DNA of 10,115 bases from NCBI GenBank assembly GCA_002371025.1, contig DFFQ01000153.1, forward strand, positions 1 through 10,115, read 5' to 3'. Numbering within the stretch: position 1 is the stretch's first letter; each line of letters starts with the position of its first letter. This document shows positions 1 through 7,151 of this stretch, one piece after another. The DNA is from Lachnospiraceae bacterium UBA3772 (GTDB lineage Bacteria > Bacillota > Clostridia > Lachnospirales > Lachnospiraceae). Under the pieces are notes generated by a model that saw only the letters and a program-made list of their open reading frames with translations, had not been told where the DNA came from and did no database searches. A program made the translations under genes and the position numbers.

Positions 1-2307
1 CATCCACATGGTGATAGTTCAATTTATGAAGCTTTAGTAAAGCTTGCTCAGGAATGGAATACAAGATATCCACTTGTAGATGGACATGGTAACTTTGGTT
101 CAATAGATGGTGATGGCGCAGCTGCCATGCGATATACAGAAGCTCGTCTTACAAAGATTTCTATGGAAATGCTTGCTGATATCAATAAAGATACAGTAGA
201 TTTCATACCAAACTTTGATGAGACAGAAAAAGAACCAACTGTTCTTCCTTCAAGATATCCAAACCTTCTTGTAAATGGAGCTTCAGGTATTGCTGTAGGT
301 ATGGCAACTAATATACCTCCTCATAATTTAAAGGAAGTTACAGATGCAGCTGTAAAAATCATTGATAACAGAATCAATGAAGATAGAGAAACAGAAATTG
401 ATGAGATCCTTAGTATAGTTAAGGGTCCTGATTTCCCTACAGGTGCTGAGATTCTTGGTAAAGCAGGAATTGAGGAAGCATATCGTACAGGTAGAGGAAA
501 GATAAGAGTAAGAGCCATTTCTGATATAGAGCCAATGGCAAATGGTAAGCAGAGAATTGTGATTACAGAGCTTCCATATATGGTAAATAAGGCTCTTCTT
601 ATCCAGAAGATTGCTGATCTTGTTAAGAATAAGAGAGTAGATGGTATTACAGATCTTCGCGATGAATCATCTCGTGAAGGCATGAGAGTTGTTATTGAAC
701 TTCGTCGTGATGCAAATGCAAATGTAATACTCAATAATCTCTATAAACATACACAGTTAGAAGACACATTTGGTGTTAATATGCTGGCTCTTGTTAAGGG
801 ACAGCCAAAAGTTCTTAATCTCCTTGATATGCTTAAGTATTACATTAAGCATCAGGAAGATGTTGTAACAAGAAGAACTAAATATGACCTTAATCAGGCA
901 GAAAAGAGAGCTCATATATTAGAAGGATTGCTTATAGCTATCGATAATATTGATGAAGTTATAAAGATAATCAGAGGTTCTAAGAGTGTAGCTGATGCAA
1001 AGACTGCTTTAATGGAAAGATTCGGTCTTACAGATGTTCAGGCTCAGGCTATTGTAGACATGAGACTGAAGGCTCTTACAGGTCTCGAAAGAGAGAAGTT
1101 AGAGGCTGAATATAAGGAATTAATGGAAAAGATTGCAGAATTTAAAGCAATACTTGCTGATCCTAAGAAACTTCTTTCAGTTATCAGAGAAGAGATGCAG
1201 GTTATATCTCTTAAATATAGCGATGACAGAAGAACAAAGATTGGTGCAGCAGTTGGTGAGATTGCAGATGAAGATCTTATTAAGGTTGAAAATACTGTAA
1301 TTGCCATGACACATCTTGGATATATCAAACGTATGACAGAGTCTAATTTCCATGCCCAGAATAGAGGCGGTAAGGGAATTAAGGGTATGCAGACTATAGA
1401 AGATGACTATATAGAAGATCTTCTTATGACTACAACTCTTCATTACATTATGTTCTTTACAAATAAGGGACGTGTATACAGACTTCGTACATATCAGATT
1501 CCAGAAGCTGGACGTACAGCGAGAGGCGTTGCTATTGTAAATCTCCTTCAGCTTGATGGTGATGAAAAAGTAACAGCAATCATCCCAATCAGAGAATACA
1601 GCGATAAGAAGTATCTTATCATGGTTACAAAGAATGGTATGATCAAAAAGACTGCTGAGACAGAATATGAGAATATCCGTAAGAATGGTATCATTGCCAT
1701 GACTCTTAAGGATGATGATGAACTTATCGAAGTTAAGACAACTGATGACACAAGAGATATATTCATGGTATCAAAGCTTGGTATGTGCATCAGATTTAAG
1801 GATACAGATGTAAGAGGTACTGGACGTTCTTCAATGGGCGTTAGAGGTATGAATCTTTCAGCTGGTGATGAAGTAGTTGGAATGCAGATGAATACTCAGG
1901 GTAAATCACTTCTCATCGTATCTGAAAATGGTCTTGGTAAGAGAACAGATATTGAAGAATTTACAGTTCAGAAACGTGGTGGAAAGGGCGTTAAGTGCTA
2001 TAAGATCACTGGAAAGACTGGAAATGTAATTGGTGTTAAATGTGTAAATGATGATCATGAGATTATGATGATCACAACTCAGGGTATCATTATCAGAATC
2101 AAGTGTGCTGATATTTCAACATACGGAAGAGTAGCATCAGGTGTAAAGCTTATCAATGTTGATGTTGCAAATGAAGTTGCAGTAGCAAGTATCGCTAAGG
2201 TAAGAGATGCTGTAACAGATGATAATGGAAATGAGATAAAAGAGGAGATGATGGAATCTTCTAATGAAAATGCAGAAGCCGATACAGAGGAAGATTCAGA
2301 AAAATAA
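1..2307 (+). CDS. gyrA: DNA gyrase subunit A, 5'-truncated by window edge
   Basis: Subunit A of type II topoisomerase DNA gyrase, which with GyrB introduces negative supercoils using ATP. The frame is open from base 1, so the ATG at 127 is internal; 768 residues are visible and about 77 are missing, judged by aligning the catalytic tyrosine with E. coli Tyr122. Visible order: the quinolone-resistance region ([11 protein letters not shown], codons 1-11), then AAMRY with the catalytic Tyr at codon 45 (133-135), the breakage-reunion and coiled-coil region, then the C-terminal beta-pinwheel from about codon 430. The GyrA box QNRGGKG (codons 453-459) separates it from ParC; a related QKRGGKG lies at codons 657-663. 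The last ~33 residues are strongly acidic. The quinolone positions carry Ser (E. coli 83) and Glu (E. coli 87), the usual susceptible Gram-positive pair. gyrB would be expected upstream but is outside the window. Identification is very secure. Confidence 0.98.
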   Translation, partial: HPHGDSSIYEALVKLAQEWNTRYPLVDGHGNFGSIDGDGAAAMRYTEARLTKISMEMLADINKDTVDFIPNFDETEKEPTVLPSRYPNLLVNGASGIAVGMATNIPPHNLKEVTDAAVKIIDNRINEDRETEIDEILSIVKGPDFPTGAEILGKAGIEEAYRTGRGKIRVRAISDIEPMANGKQRIVITELPYMVNKALLIQKIADLVKNKRVDGITDLRDESSREGMRVVIELRRDANANVILNNLYKHTQLEDTFGVNMLALVKGQPKVLNLLDMLKYYIKHQEDVVTRRTKYDLNQAEKRAHILEGLLIAIDNIDEVIKIIRGSKSVADAKTALMERFGLTDVQAQAIVDMRLKALTGLEREKLEAEYKELMEKIAEFKAILADPKKLLSVIREEMQVISLKYSDDRRTKIGAAVGEIADEDLIKVENTVIAMTHLGYIKRMTESNFHAQNRGGKGIKGMQTIEDDYIEDLLMTTTLHYIMFFTNKGRVYRLRTYQIPEAGRTARGVAIVNLLQLDGDEKVTAIIPIREYSDKKYLIMVTKNGMIKKTAETEYENIRKNGIIAMTLKDDDELIEVKTTDDTRDIFMVSKLGMCIRFKDTDVRGTGRSSMGVRGMNLSAGDEVVGMQMNTQGKSLLIVSENGLGKRTDIEEFTVQKRGGKGVKCYKITGKTGNVIGVKCVNDDHEIMMITTQGIIIRIKCADISTYGRVASGVKLINVDVANEVAVASIAKVRDAVTDDNGNEIKEEMMESSNENAEADTEEDSEK

Positions 2308-2345
2308 TCATTAGGTATTAATTTATCTTTGTCGGGGGTGGCAAA

Positions 2346-2543
2346 ATGGATGGTTTTATGGAACACATTGATAATCTTACAGATACCAAAGGGCTTGAAG
2401 AATTTCTTCATATTGCTATTTACTGGGTAGCTGTAATTGTAATAATTATCTTTGTTTTCTACGTTTGCATTAAGGTTAATAACTTTGTACAAAGAAAACG
2501 TTCCGGTAAGAAGAAAAAAGATAGGGACGATTACTTGGCATAG
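2346..2543 (+). CDS. Small single-span membrane protein, unknown function
   Basis: A 65-residue protein starting 38 bp after gyrA, behind a G-rich Shine-Dalgarno (GGGGGTGG, 2333-2340). The N-terminal ~20 residues are mixed and mildly acidic, residues about 22-44 form one hydrophobic span (WVAVIVIIIFVFYVCI), and the C-terminus is very basic (QRKRSGKKKKDRD). By the positive-inside rule the tail should be cytoplasmic. A second Met at residue 5 is possible, but the ribosome-binding site fits the first ATG. Spacing and orientation suggest co-transcription with gyrA, which does not establish a functional link. I do not recognise the family. The clean ribosome-binding site and the protein-like segmentation support a real gene. 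Confidence 0.7.
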   Translation: MDGFMEHIDNLTDTKGLEEFLHIAIYWVAVIVIIIFVFYVCIKVNNFVQRKRSGKKKKDRDDYLA

Positions 2544-2547
2544 TTTC

Positions 2548-2580
2548 TAAGGCACAGCAGATTTTATCTGTTGTGCCTTA
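2548..2580 (+). terminator. Intergenic hairpin, possible weak terminator
   Basis: A 14-bp inverted repeat (TAAGGCACAGCAGA pairing with TCTGTTGTGCCTTA, one G-U pair, 5-nt loop) starting 4 bp after the small membrane protein gene. No run of T follows on either strand, so it is not a classical intrinsic terminator. It may protect a 3' end, attenuate readthrough into the fumarase genes, or be a processing site. The fold is clear; the function is inferred. Confidence 0.5.
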
Positions 2581-2604
2581 AAGTTTATAATCAAGGAGTG
2601 CTAT

Positions 2605-3444
2605 ATGAGAGAATTAGATGCAGTTGTTGTGACAGAAGCTGTTAAAGAAATGTGTATTGAAGCAAATCTTAAACTTGCTCATGATATTGAGGAAAGAATA
2701 GAATATTCTGTAAATACAGAAAAATCAAGACTTGCAAAGAAGATACTTGGACAGCTGGTACTTAATATGCAAACCGCAAAAGAATGTCAGATTCCTATAT
2801 GCCAGGATACCGGTATGGCCGTATTTTTTGTTAAAGTAGGTCAGGATCTTCATATAAATGGTAATCTTACCGATGCCATTAATGAAGGAGTAAGAAGAGG
2901 TTATTCTGAAGGTTATTTAAGAAAATCTGTTGTTGGAGATCCTATTCTTCGTGTAAATACTAAAGATAATACTCCTGCCATTATCCACTATGATATTGTT
3001 GATGGAGAAGATTTAGAAATACTTATAGCTCCAAAGGGTTTTGGAAGTGAGAATATGAGTAAGATATTCATGCTTAAGCCAGCGGATGGAATTGATGGTA
3101 TCAAAGAAGCAGTAATAAATACAGTTAAAGAAGCTGGTCCAAATGCCTGTCCTCCATTTGTTGTGGGGGTTGGTATCGGTGGTGATTTTGAACTTGCTGC
3201 TAAACTTTCAAAGAAAGCACTTACAAGAAATCTTGATGAAAGATCATCATTAGAACATATAAAGAAATTGGAAGATGATCTTTTAAATGATATAAATAAG
3301 TCAGGTATTGGTCCTGCAGGACTTGGTGGAAGTACAACAGCTCTTGCAGTAAATATTGAAACTTATGCTACTCATATAGCAGGAATGCCTGTAGCAGTAA
3401 ATATGTGTTGTCATGTTAATAGACATGTAAAACGTGTATTATAG
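2605..3444 (+). CDS. Class I (Fe-S) fumarate hydratase / tartrate dehydratase-type, alpha subunit
   Basis: Alpha subunit of a two-subunit, iron-sulfur-dependent hydro-lyase, most likely interconverting fumarate and L-malate in the cytoplasm. The 279 residues match the N-terminal half of single-chain class I fumarases. All three expected cluster-ligand cysteines are in family motifs: Cys66 in PICQDTG, Cys182 in PNACPPFVVGVGIGG, and Cys268 or Cys269 in CCHVNRH. The start has AAGGAG at 2593-2598, 6 nt upstream. The beta subunit follows after 13 bp, so the two are co-translated. Class I enzymes hold a [4Fe-4S] cluster that oxygen destroys, which fits an anaerobe. The L(+)-tartrate dehydratase subunits (TtdA/TtdB) belong to the same family and cannot be excluded by sequence alone; fumarase is the commoner role where no tartrate genes lie nearby. 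Confidence 0.93.
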   Translation: MRELDAVVVTEAVKEMCIEANLKLAHDIEERIEYSVNTEKSRLAKKILGQLVLNMQTAKECQIPICQDTGMAVFFVKVGQDLHINGNLTDAINEGVRRGYSEGYLRKSVVGDPILRVNTKDNTPAIIHYDIVDGEDLEILIAPKGFGSENMSKIFMLKPADGIDGIKEAVINTVKEAGPNACPPFVVGVGIGGDFELAAKLSKKALTRNLDERSSLEHIKKLEDDLLNDINKSGIGPAGLGGSTTALAVNIETYATHIAGMPVAVNMCCHVNRHVKRVL

Positions 3445-3450
3445 GAGGAA
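3443..3450 (+). promoter_or_regulatory. Shine-Dalgarno that fixes the fumarase beta start
   Basis: AGGAGGAA overlaps the last bases of the alpha stop codon and lies 7 nt before the ATG at 3458. An in-frame ATG at 3434, inside alpha, has no such site and would add eight residues unlike the family, so 3458 is the better start. Confidence 0.8.
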
Positions 3451-3457
3451 AATAGAA

Positions 3458-4024
3458 ATGGAAACAACATTACAGGTACCTGCAGATAATGAGGAATTAA
3501 AGAATCTTCGTTCAGGAGATTATGTGTATATAACCGGAACAATCTATACAGCCAGAGATGCTGCTCATAAGAGAATGTATGATAGTTTATTAAATGGAGA
3601 AAATATACCAATAGATCTTAATGGAACATTTATATATTATCTTGGTCCAACACCAGCAAGACCTGGAGAAGTAATTGGTTCAGCAGGGCCTACTACTTCA
3701 AGTCGTATGGATAAGTATACTCCACTTCTTTTAAATCAGGGATTAAAAGGAATGATAGGAAAAGGAAAAAGAAGTGAAAAGGTGATAGATTCAATCAAAG
3801 AAAATGGTGCTGTTTATTTTGCAGCAGTTGGCGGAGCTGGGGCACTTCTTTCTAAATGTATCAAATCATCAGAAGTTATTGCTTATGATGATTTAGGAAC
3901 TGAAGCAATAAGAAAGCTTTATGTTGAAAATCTTCCTGTTATTGTTATAGTAGATAGTGAAGGAAATAATCTTTATGAATCTGCAGTAGAGGAATATAAG
4001 AATAGATATGGCAAAGAAGCGTAG
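3458..4024 (+). CDS. Class I fumarate hydratase / tartrate dehydratase-type, beta subunit
   Basis: Beta subunit (188 residues) that completes the class I fumarase; in single-chain enzymes it is the C-terminal domain. Family motifs occur in order: YTARDAAHKR (residues about 28-37), GPTPARPGEVIGSAGPTTS followed by SRMD, a GKG segment, YFAAVGGAGALL, and AYDDLGTEAIRKL near the C-terminus. Length is normal for a stand-alone beta subunit. The alpha stop and the beta ribosome-binding site overlap, indicating translational coupling and equal stoichiometry. Its 3' end overlaps the start of the next gene by 17 bp in another frame. The fumarase/tartrate dehydratase ambiguity is the same as for alpha. 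Family assignment is secure. Confidence 0.93.
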   Translation: METTLQVPADNEELKNLRSGDYVYITGTIYTARDAAHKRMYDSLLNGENIPIDLNGTFIYYLGPTPARPGEVIGSAGPTTSSRMDKYTPLLLNQGLKGMIGKGKRSEKVIDSIKENGAVYFAAVGGAGALLSKCIKSSEVIAYDDLGTEAIRKLYVENLPVIVIVDSEGNNLYESAVEEYKNRYGKEA

Positions 4025-4589
4025 ACGTCGAAGAAGAAAAATAAGCAGACGTGAAAAAATATTTAATATAGTTTCATATTCATTAATGGCTGCGGTGGTT
4101 TTAGGTTATCTTGCATGGGCTTTTCTTACAAGAGGATCTATTACTATTAAAGGATCTATAGAGGATTATTTTAATGCAGTCAATGAGGAAAATGTAGAGA
4201 AGTATATAGAATGCTGCTATCCAAAAAAATGGGAGAAGAATTATACACCTGATTCAAATCAGGTAAGTCTTCATGGAATAGTAGAAGATGTATTTAAATA
4301 TCAGTCAGGTGCAACATACAGCACCATTGAAATTAAGAATACAGAAAAATTAGAAAAGGTATTCGTTGACAGAATAAAGCGTGGAATAAAAGAAATCTAT
4401 GGACTTGATCTAAATATCAGTCAGGTTTACAGAGTACGTTTTACTGTTAAAATGAGATATGAATACCAGGGAGATATCATTGAGAAAGAAACCGATGTAC
4501 TTATAAGATACATTTATAAATACCATGAAAAATGGTACTATCTCGCAGATTCTCTGGTACTCGTTAAATTAAATCTCGATGAACAATAA
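4008..4589 (+). CDS. Membrane-anchored protein with NTF2-like-looking outer domain, unknown function
   Basis: A 193-residue protein with an extremely basic N-terminus (MAKKRRRRRRKISRR), one hydrophobic span at residues about 20-40, and a ~150-residue C-terminal domain. The basic segment predicts an N-in orientation with the domain outside the membrane. The segment just after the span (SIEDYFNAVNEENVEKYIECCYP) resembles the first helix of NTF2-like/SnoaL-type domains; that is impression, not proof. The span lacks a signal-peptidase site, so I read it as an anchor. The start overlaps the fumarase beta gene by 17 bp, and the nearest Shine-Dalgarno-like stretch (AGAGGA, 3988-3993) is 14 nt away, rather far, so translation may depend on coupling. 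A terminator 34 bp past the stop ends the unit. No functional link to fumarase is evident beyond shared transcription. Confidence 0.8.
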   Translation: MAKKRRRRRRKISRREKIFNIVSYSLMAAVVLGYLAWAFLTRGSITIKGSIEDYFNAVNEENVEKYIECCYPKKWEKNYTPDSNQVSLHGIVEDVFKYQSGATYSTIEIKNTEKLEKVFVDRIKRGIKEIYGLDLNISQVYRVRFTVKMRYEYQGDIIEKETDVLIRYIYKYHEKWYYLADSLVLVKLNLDEQ

Positions 4590-4592
4590 TTC

Positions 4593-5990
4593 TTAATTCT
4601 GATATATTTTTTTACCAATCATAAGCATTTCGGTGATTTCATCGAAATGCTTTTTTGTTATTTCTTCTCCAGGTGCAACTATAGGAATACCAGGTGGATA
4701 TACATAAATATATCTATCTACTACCTTACCGATACAATCCTTAAGATAAAAAGCTCCATCAACAGTAGAAAGGAGAAGATCACTTCCAATTTCTTTTTTA
4801 TTATAAGTATTTAAATGAGATAAGATTTCATCCATTTTTAAAAGGGATTCATATAAATAATCAAAATCATCTGAAGAATCCATTACACTGGATATTAGTG
4901 TTACATATCTGTCAGCACTCATTTCAACAACAATTTTAAATTCCTCAGAAAGGATATCAGATATCATTTCACCATTGATGGAATCTTCATCAGAAATAAG
5001 TACAAGTCTGGATCTGTCATAATCTTCATCAGGTGTAAATAAATGAAAATTTTTAAACTTATGAAGGGACATATTGAATCTAAAATCATCAATAAGATCA
5101 TAATAAGATATAAATTTATCCCTGTTTTCATTACAAAAGAAAATACATTTTTCAATTACCTGCATAAAAATATATGAAGGTGATGTTGATTGAAAGACTG
5201 ATAAATATCTGATGAGATAAGGTTTTAATTCTTCTTTTAACATAGATCCATTAGGTATATGGATTATTGCAGTCTGAGTAAGAGAAGGAAGAGTCTTATG
5301 AAGGCTCTGAATTACTATGTCACTTTCAGCATAGATGGCAGAACTTTCTCTTAACTTTTTTTCAGATAAAAATGGCAGGTGTGCACCATGAGCTTCATCA
5401 ACAACAAGAGGAATATCATCTTTAATTTTAGAAATTCCTCTTATATCACTGAATACTCCTTCATATGTAGGAGATGTAAGTACTATAAATAAAGGAATCA
5501 GATTTTGATCCTTTGCTTCATTTAAGGCTTTAATAAAATCATCTTTAGTTACACCTTTGTATATTCCTGTATATTCATCTTTAGATGGATATATATATAT
5601 TGGATCGATACTTAGAAGTGATAAAGCATTAAATACAGAGGTGTGGCAATTTCTAGCCACTAAAGCTGTATATTTATTATCCGGATATTTATCTTTAATA
5701 TATGAAGATGCTGCATAAAGTGAAGAAAGAATCCCAGAAGTAGACCCATTAAAGAGATATCTTGTAAGAAAAGTCTTATAACAAAGAGAAGCTTCATGCT
5801 GAGATTTTAAGATCATTCCGTTCTCTGGATGATGATAATCATCAAGACCAGGGACTTCAGTGAAATCATATAAAAATAGCTCATCAAGATATGAGCCAAA
5901 TACTTTTTTTCTTTTATGACCCGGCATATGCCATGGCTTATAATCATTTGAAAGGTAGCTTTTAATTGTTTCTTCTATATATTTTTTCAT
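4593..5990 (-). CDS. Orn/Lys/Arg decarboxylase family protein (PLP, fold type I)
   Basis: PLP-dependent amino-acid decarboxylase of the short Gram-positive type resembling B. subtilis SpeA/YaaO; the likely reaction is arginine or lysine to agmatine or cadaverine plus CO2, feeding polyamine synthesis in the cytoplasm. Visible landmarks: HMPGHKR (residues 21-27), LDDYHHPENG (49-58), the phosphate-binding GSTSG (82-86), RNCH with the ring-stacking His116, VDEAHGAH (197-204) with PLP-binding Asp198, and SLHKT with Schiff-base Lys232. The C-terminal YPPGIPIVAPGE motif is present, so the chain is complete; 465 residues is near the usual 470-490. Substrate cannot be told from sequence. The ribosome-binding site is weak (AAAAAGG, then 7 nt). 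It is transcribed divergently from 6208 and convergently with the fumarase unit, and its last ~20 codons encode the opposite-strand terminator. Confidence 0.9.
   Translation of the reverse strand: MKKYIEETIKSYLSNDYKPWHMPGHKRKKVFGSYLDELFLYDFTEVPGLDDYHHPENGMILKSQHEASLCYKTFLTRYLFNGSTSGILSSLYAASSYIKDKYPDNKYTALVARNCHTSVFNALSLLSIDPIYIYPSKDEYTGIYKGVTKDDFIKALNEAKDQNLIPLFIVLTSPTYEGVFSDIRGISKIKDDIPLVVDEAHGAHLPFLSEKKLRESSAIYAESDIVIQSLHKTLPSLTQTAIIHIPNGSMLKEELKPYLIRYLSVFQSTSPSYIFMQVIEKCIFFCNENRDKFISYYDLIDDFRFNMSLHKFKNFHLFTPDEDYDRSRLVLISDEDSINGEMISDILSEEFKIVVEMSADRYVTLISSVMDSSDDFDYLYESLLKMDEILSHLNTYNKKEIGSDLLLSTVDGAFYLKDCIGKVVDRYIYVYPPGIPIVAPGEEITKKHFDEITEMLMIGKKIYQN
4623..4656 (+). terminator. Intrinsic terminator of the fumarase unit, inside the decarboxylase gene
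   Basis: AAGCATTTCG pairs perfectly with CGAAATGCTT (4623-4632 with 4643-4652); three more pairs, one of them G-U, extend the stem to 13 bp with a 4-nt GATT loop. Six T follow at 4651-4656. It acts only on rightward transcripts, since no T run follows on the other strand. It lies entirely within the antisense 3' coding end of the decarboxylase gene. Confidence 0.85.
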
Positions 5991-6041
5991 AATAAAACCT
6001 TTTTAAAATAAAATAAGGAACTAATCTGATATTTAATGAAA

Positions 6042-6070
6042 AGAATAGCACATAAAAAATAATGAGGCAA
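6042..6070 (-). promoter_or_regulatory. Candidate sigma-A promoter for the decarboxylase gene
   Basis: On the minus strand TTGCCT (6065-6070) is followed after exactly 17 nt by TATTCT (6042-6047), with a TGC extended -10 just upstream of it. Each hexamer matches consensus at 4 of 6 positions. Transcription would start near 6035 and give a leader of about 45 nt. It is the best leftward candidate in the divergent region. Confidence 0.5.
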
Positions 6071-6102
6071 ATATTTAATTGCATAATACAAGTTGTGACA
6101 TA

Positions 6103-6171
6103 TGTTATAAAAGTTTTTGTTAATAATTAATAATAGTAAATTATTATTATTTTATAATAAAATGCTATATT
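6103..6171 (+). promoter_or_regulatory. Weak candidate promoters for the 6208 gene
   Basis: Two extended -10 elements face right: TGTTATAAA at 6103-6111 and TGCTATATT at 6163-6171. The second would start transcription about 30 nt before the ATG. A bare TATAAT also occurs at 6153-6158. None has a convincing -35 box at the right distance, and the region is so AT-rich that chance matches are expected. Confidence 0.3.
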
Positions 6172-6207
6172 GGGATTTAAAATAATTATTCGTGGGAGGA
6201 CGAAAAA

Positions 6208-7071
6208 ATGAAAACATCAACAAGCAGTCCAAGATCGTCTGCAGTAACATTTTTTATAATAGCAGCTATTGCTATTGCTTTTGCAGGTGTGATACTTGCT
6301 AAGAATTCAAGACTTATACTTAAGAATGAGGCAGATGATTTATTAGAAGTTCTTGATGCGGGTGAAGAACCAAAAGACGGTAACTATTACAAATTAACTC
6401 TTTATTATCAGTTTGGTAATTATGCAGAGATGCAGCATAAGAGAAACGGTATTACAACTGGTAAGGATCAGTATTTTGTAGGTTTAATTGAAGATGGAAC
6501 TGTTGTTTCATTTAAGGTTAAGGATAAGAATGTAATCAGTAAGTTTAAGAGCCTTGAAGATGCAACATATGACTATTTTGAAGGCAAAAAGGATTCTACT
6601 GAAGGTTATCAGATTGAACTTACAGGTAAGTGGTCAAAAATTGGTAATAGCAAGATCAAGTCATATTATAAGGATGCTATAGATCAGTTAGGTTTACCAT
6701 CAACTTTTAAGGTAGATTATGTTAATTGTTTTGATGCTTCACAGAATAGAGGTTCACTTATTACATTAGTCGCTATTGTTGGAATAATAGGTATTGTATG
6801 TGCAATCCTTGGAGTTGCATCAATAGGTCAGGCTAGGTCATTAGAGAAGCAGAGAGCTGAAATTGATAATTTAACAAAGAATAATCAGAATCCATTCTTA
6901 GACAATACAATGAATAATGGATATACATCAAATGAAAATCCATTTATGGATCCATATGCATCAAATATAGAAAATGCGTCAAATACAGAAAATGAGTCTA
7001 TAGATTTTTATTCATCAAATTCATCAAATACTGATAATGGTTATTACAACAATAATGATAATCAGTTTTAA
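6208..7071 (+). CDS. Two-span membrane protein with Asn/Ser-rich NPF-containing tail, unknown function
   Basis: A 287-residue protein I do not recognise, with a strong GGGAGGA site 7 nt before its ATG. Residues about 12-31 form a first membrane span, followed by a ~150-residue globular-looking domain rich in Lys, Asp and Tyr (about 32-181), a second span (about 184-206), a short charged helix (SLEKQRAEIDNL) and an ~70-residue low-complexity tail. The tail is dominated by Asn, Ser, Tyr and acidic residues and holds two copies of an NPF element (NPFLD at 228-232, NPFMD at 244-248). With both ends inside, the middle domain would be extracellular. The layout suggests a surface sensor or a scaffold that recruits a cytoplasmic partner through the tail; that is inference. 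The MFS gene follows after 80 bp with no clear terminator, so they may be co-transcribed. Confidence 0.8.
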   Translation: MKTSTSSPRSSAVTFFIIAAIAIAFAGVILAKNSRLILKNEADDLLEVLDAGEEPKDGNYYKLTLYYQFGNYAEMQHKRNGITTGKDQYFVGLIEDGTVVSFKVKDKNVISKFKSLEDATYDYFEGKKDSTEGYQIELTGKWSKIGNSKIKSYYKDAIDQLGLPSTFKVDYVNCFDASQNRGSLITLVAIVGIIGIVCAILGVASIGQARSLEKQRAEIDNLTKNNQNPFLDNTMNNGYTSNENPFMDPYASNIENASNTENESIDFYSSNSSNTDNGYYNNNDNQF

Positions 7072-7106
7072 CTAGATTTTTAAAGCTCATTAATGAAAGT
7101 TAATTA

Positions 7107-7126
7107 TTGTCATTTAAATATGACAA
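7107..7126. promoter_or_regulatory. Palindrome upstream of the MFS transporter, possible operator
   Basis: TTGTCAT and ATGACAA are perfect inverted 7-mers separated by TTAAAT, 25 bp before the transporter start. With no following T tract on either strand it is not a terminator. The symmetry and spacing suit a dimeric repressor or activator; TTGTCA is also one base off a -35 hexamer, but no suitable -10 follows. Confidence 0.4.
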
Positions 7127-7151
7127 ATAAATAAAAAAAGGGGACTCAACT

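Noticed and set aside
2079..2492. Leftward 137-codon open frame across the gyrA end and the small membrane gene
   Set aside because: It is antisense to two supported genes, has no recognisable domain or good ribosome-binding site, and is explained by the codon pattern of the opposite strand.
4008..4060. Arg-rich N-terminus as a Tat export signal
   Set aside because: The Arg run is not followed by the FLK-type residues of a twin-arginine motif, and no signal-peptidase site follows the span; it looks like a positive-inside anchor.
6093..6110. CRP/FNR-like site TTGTGACATATGTTATAA in the divergent region
   Set aside because: Only the left half resembles TGTGA; the right half lacks TCACA or ATCAA, and the region is too AT-rich for a half-match to mean much.
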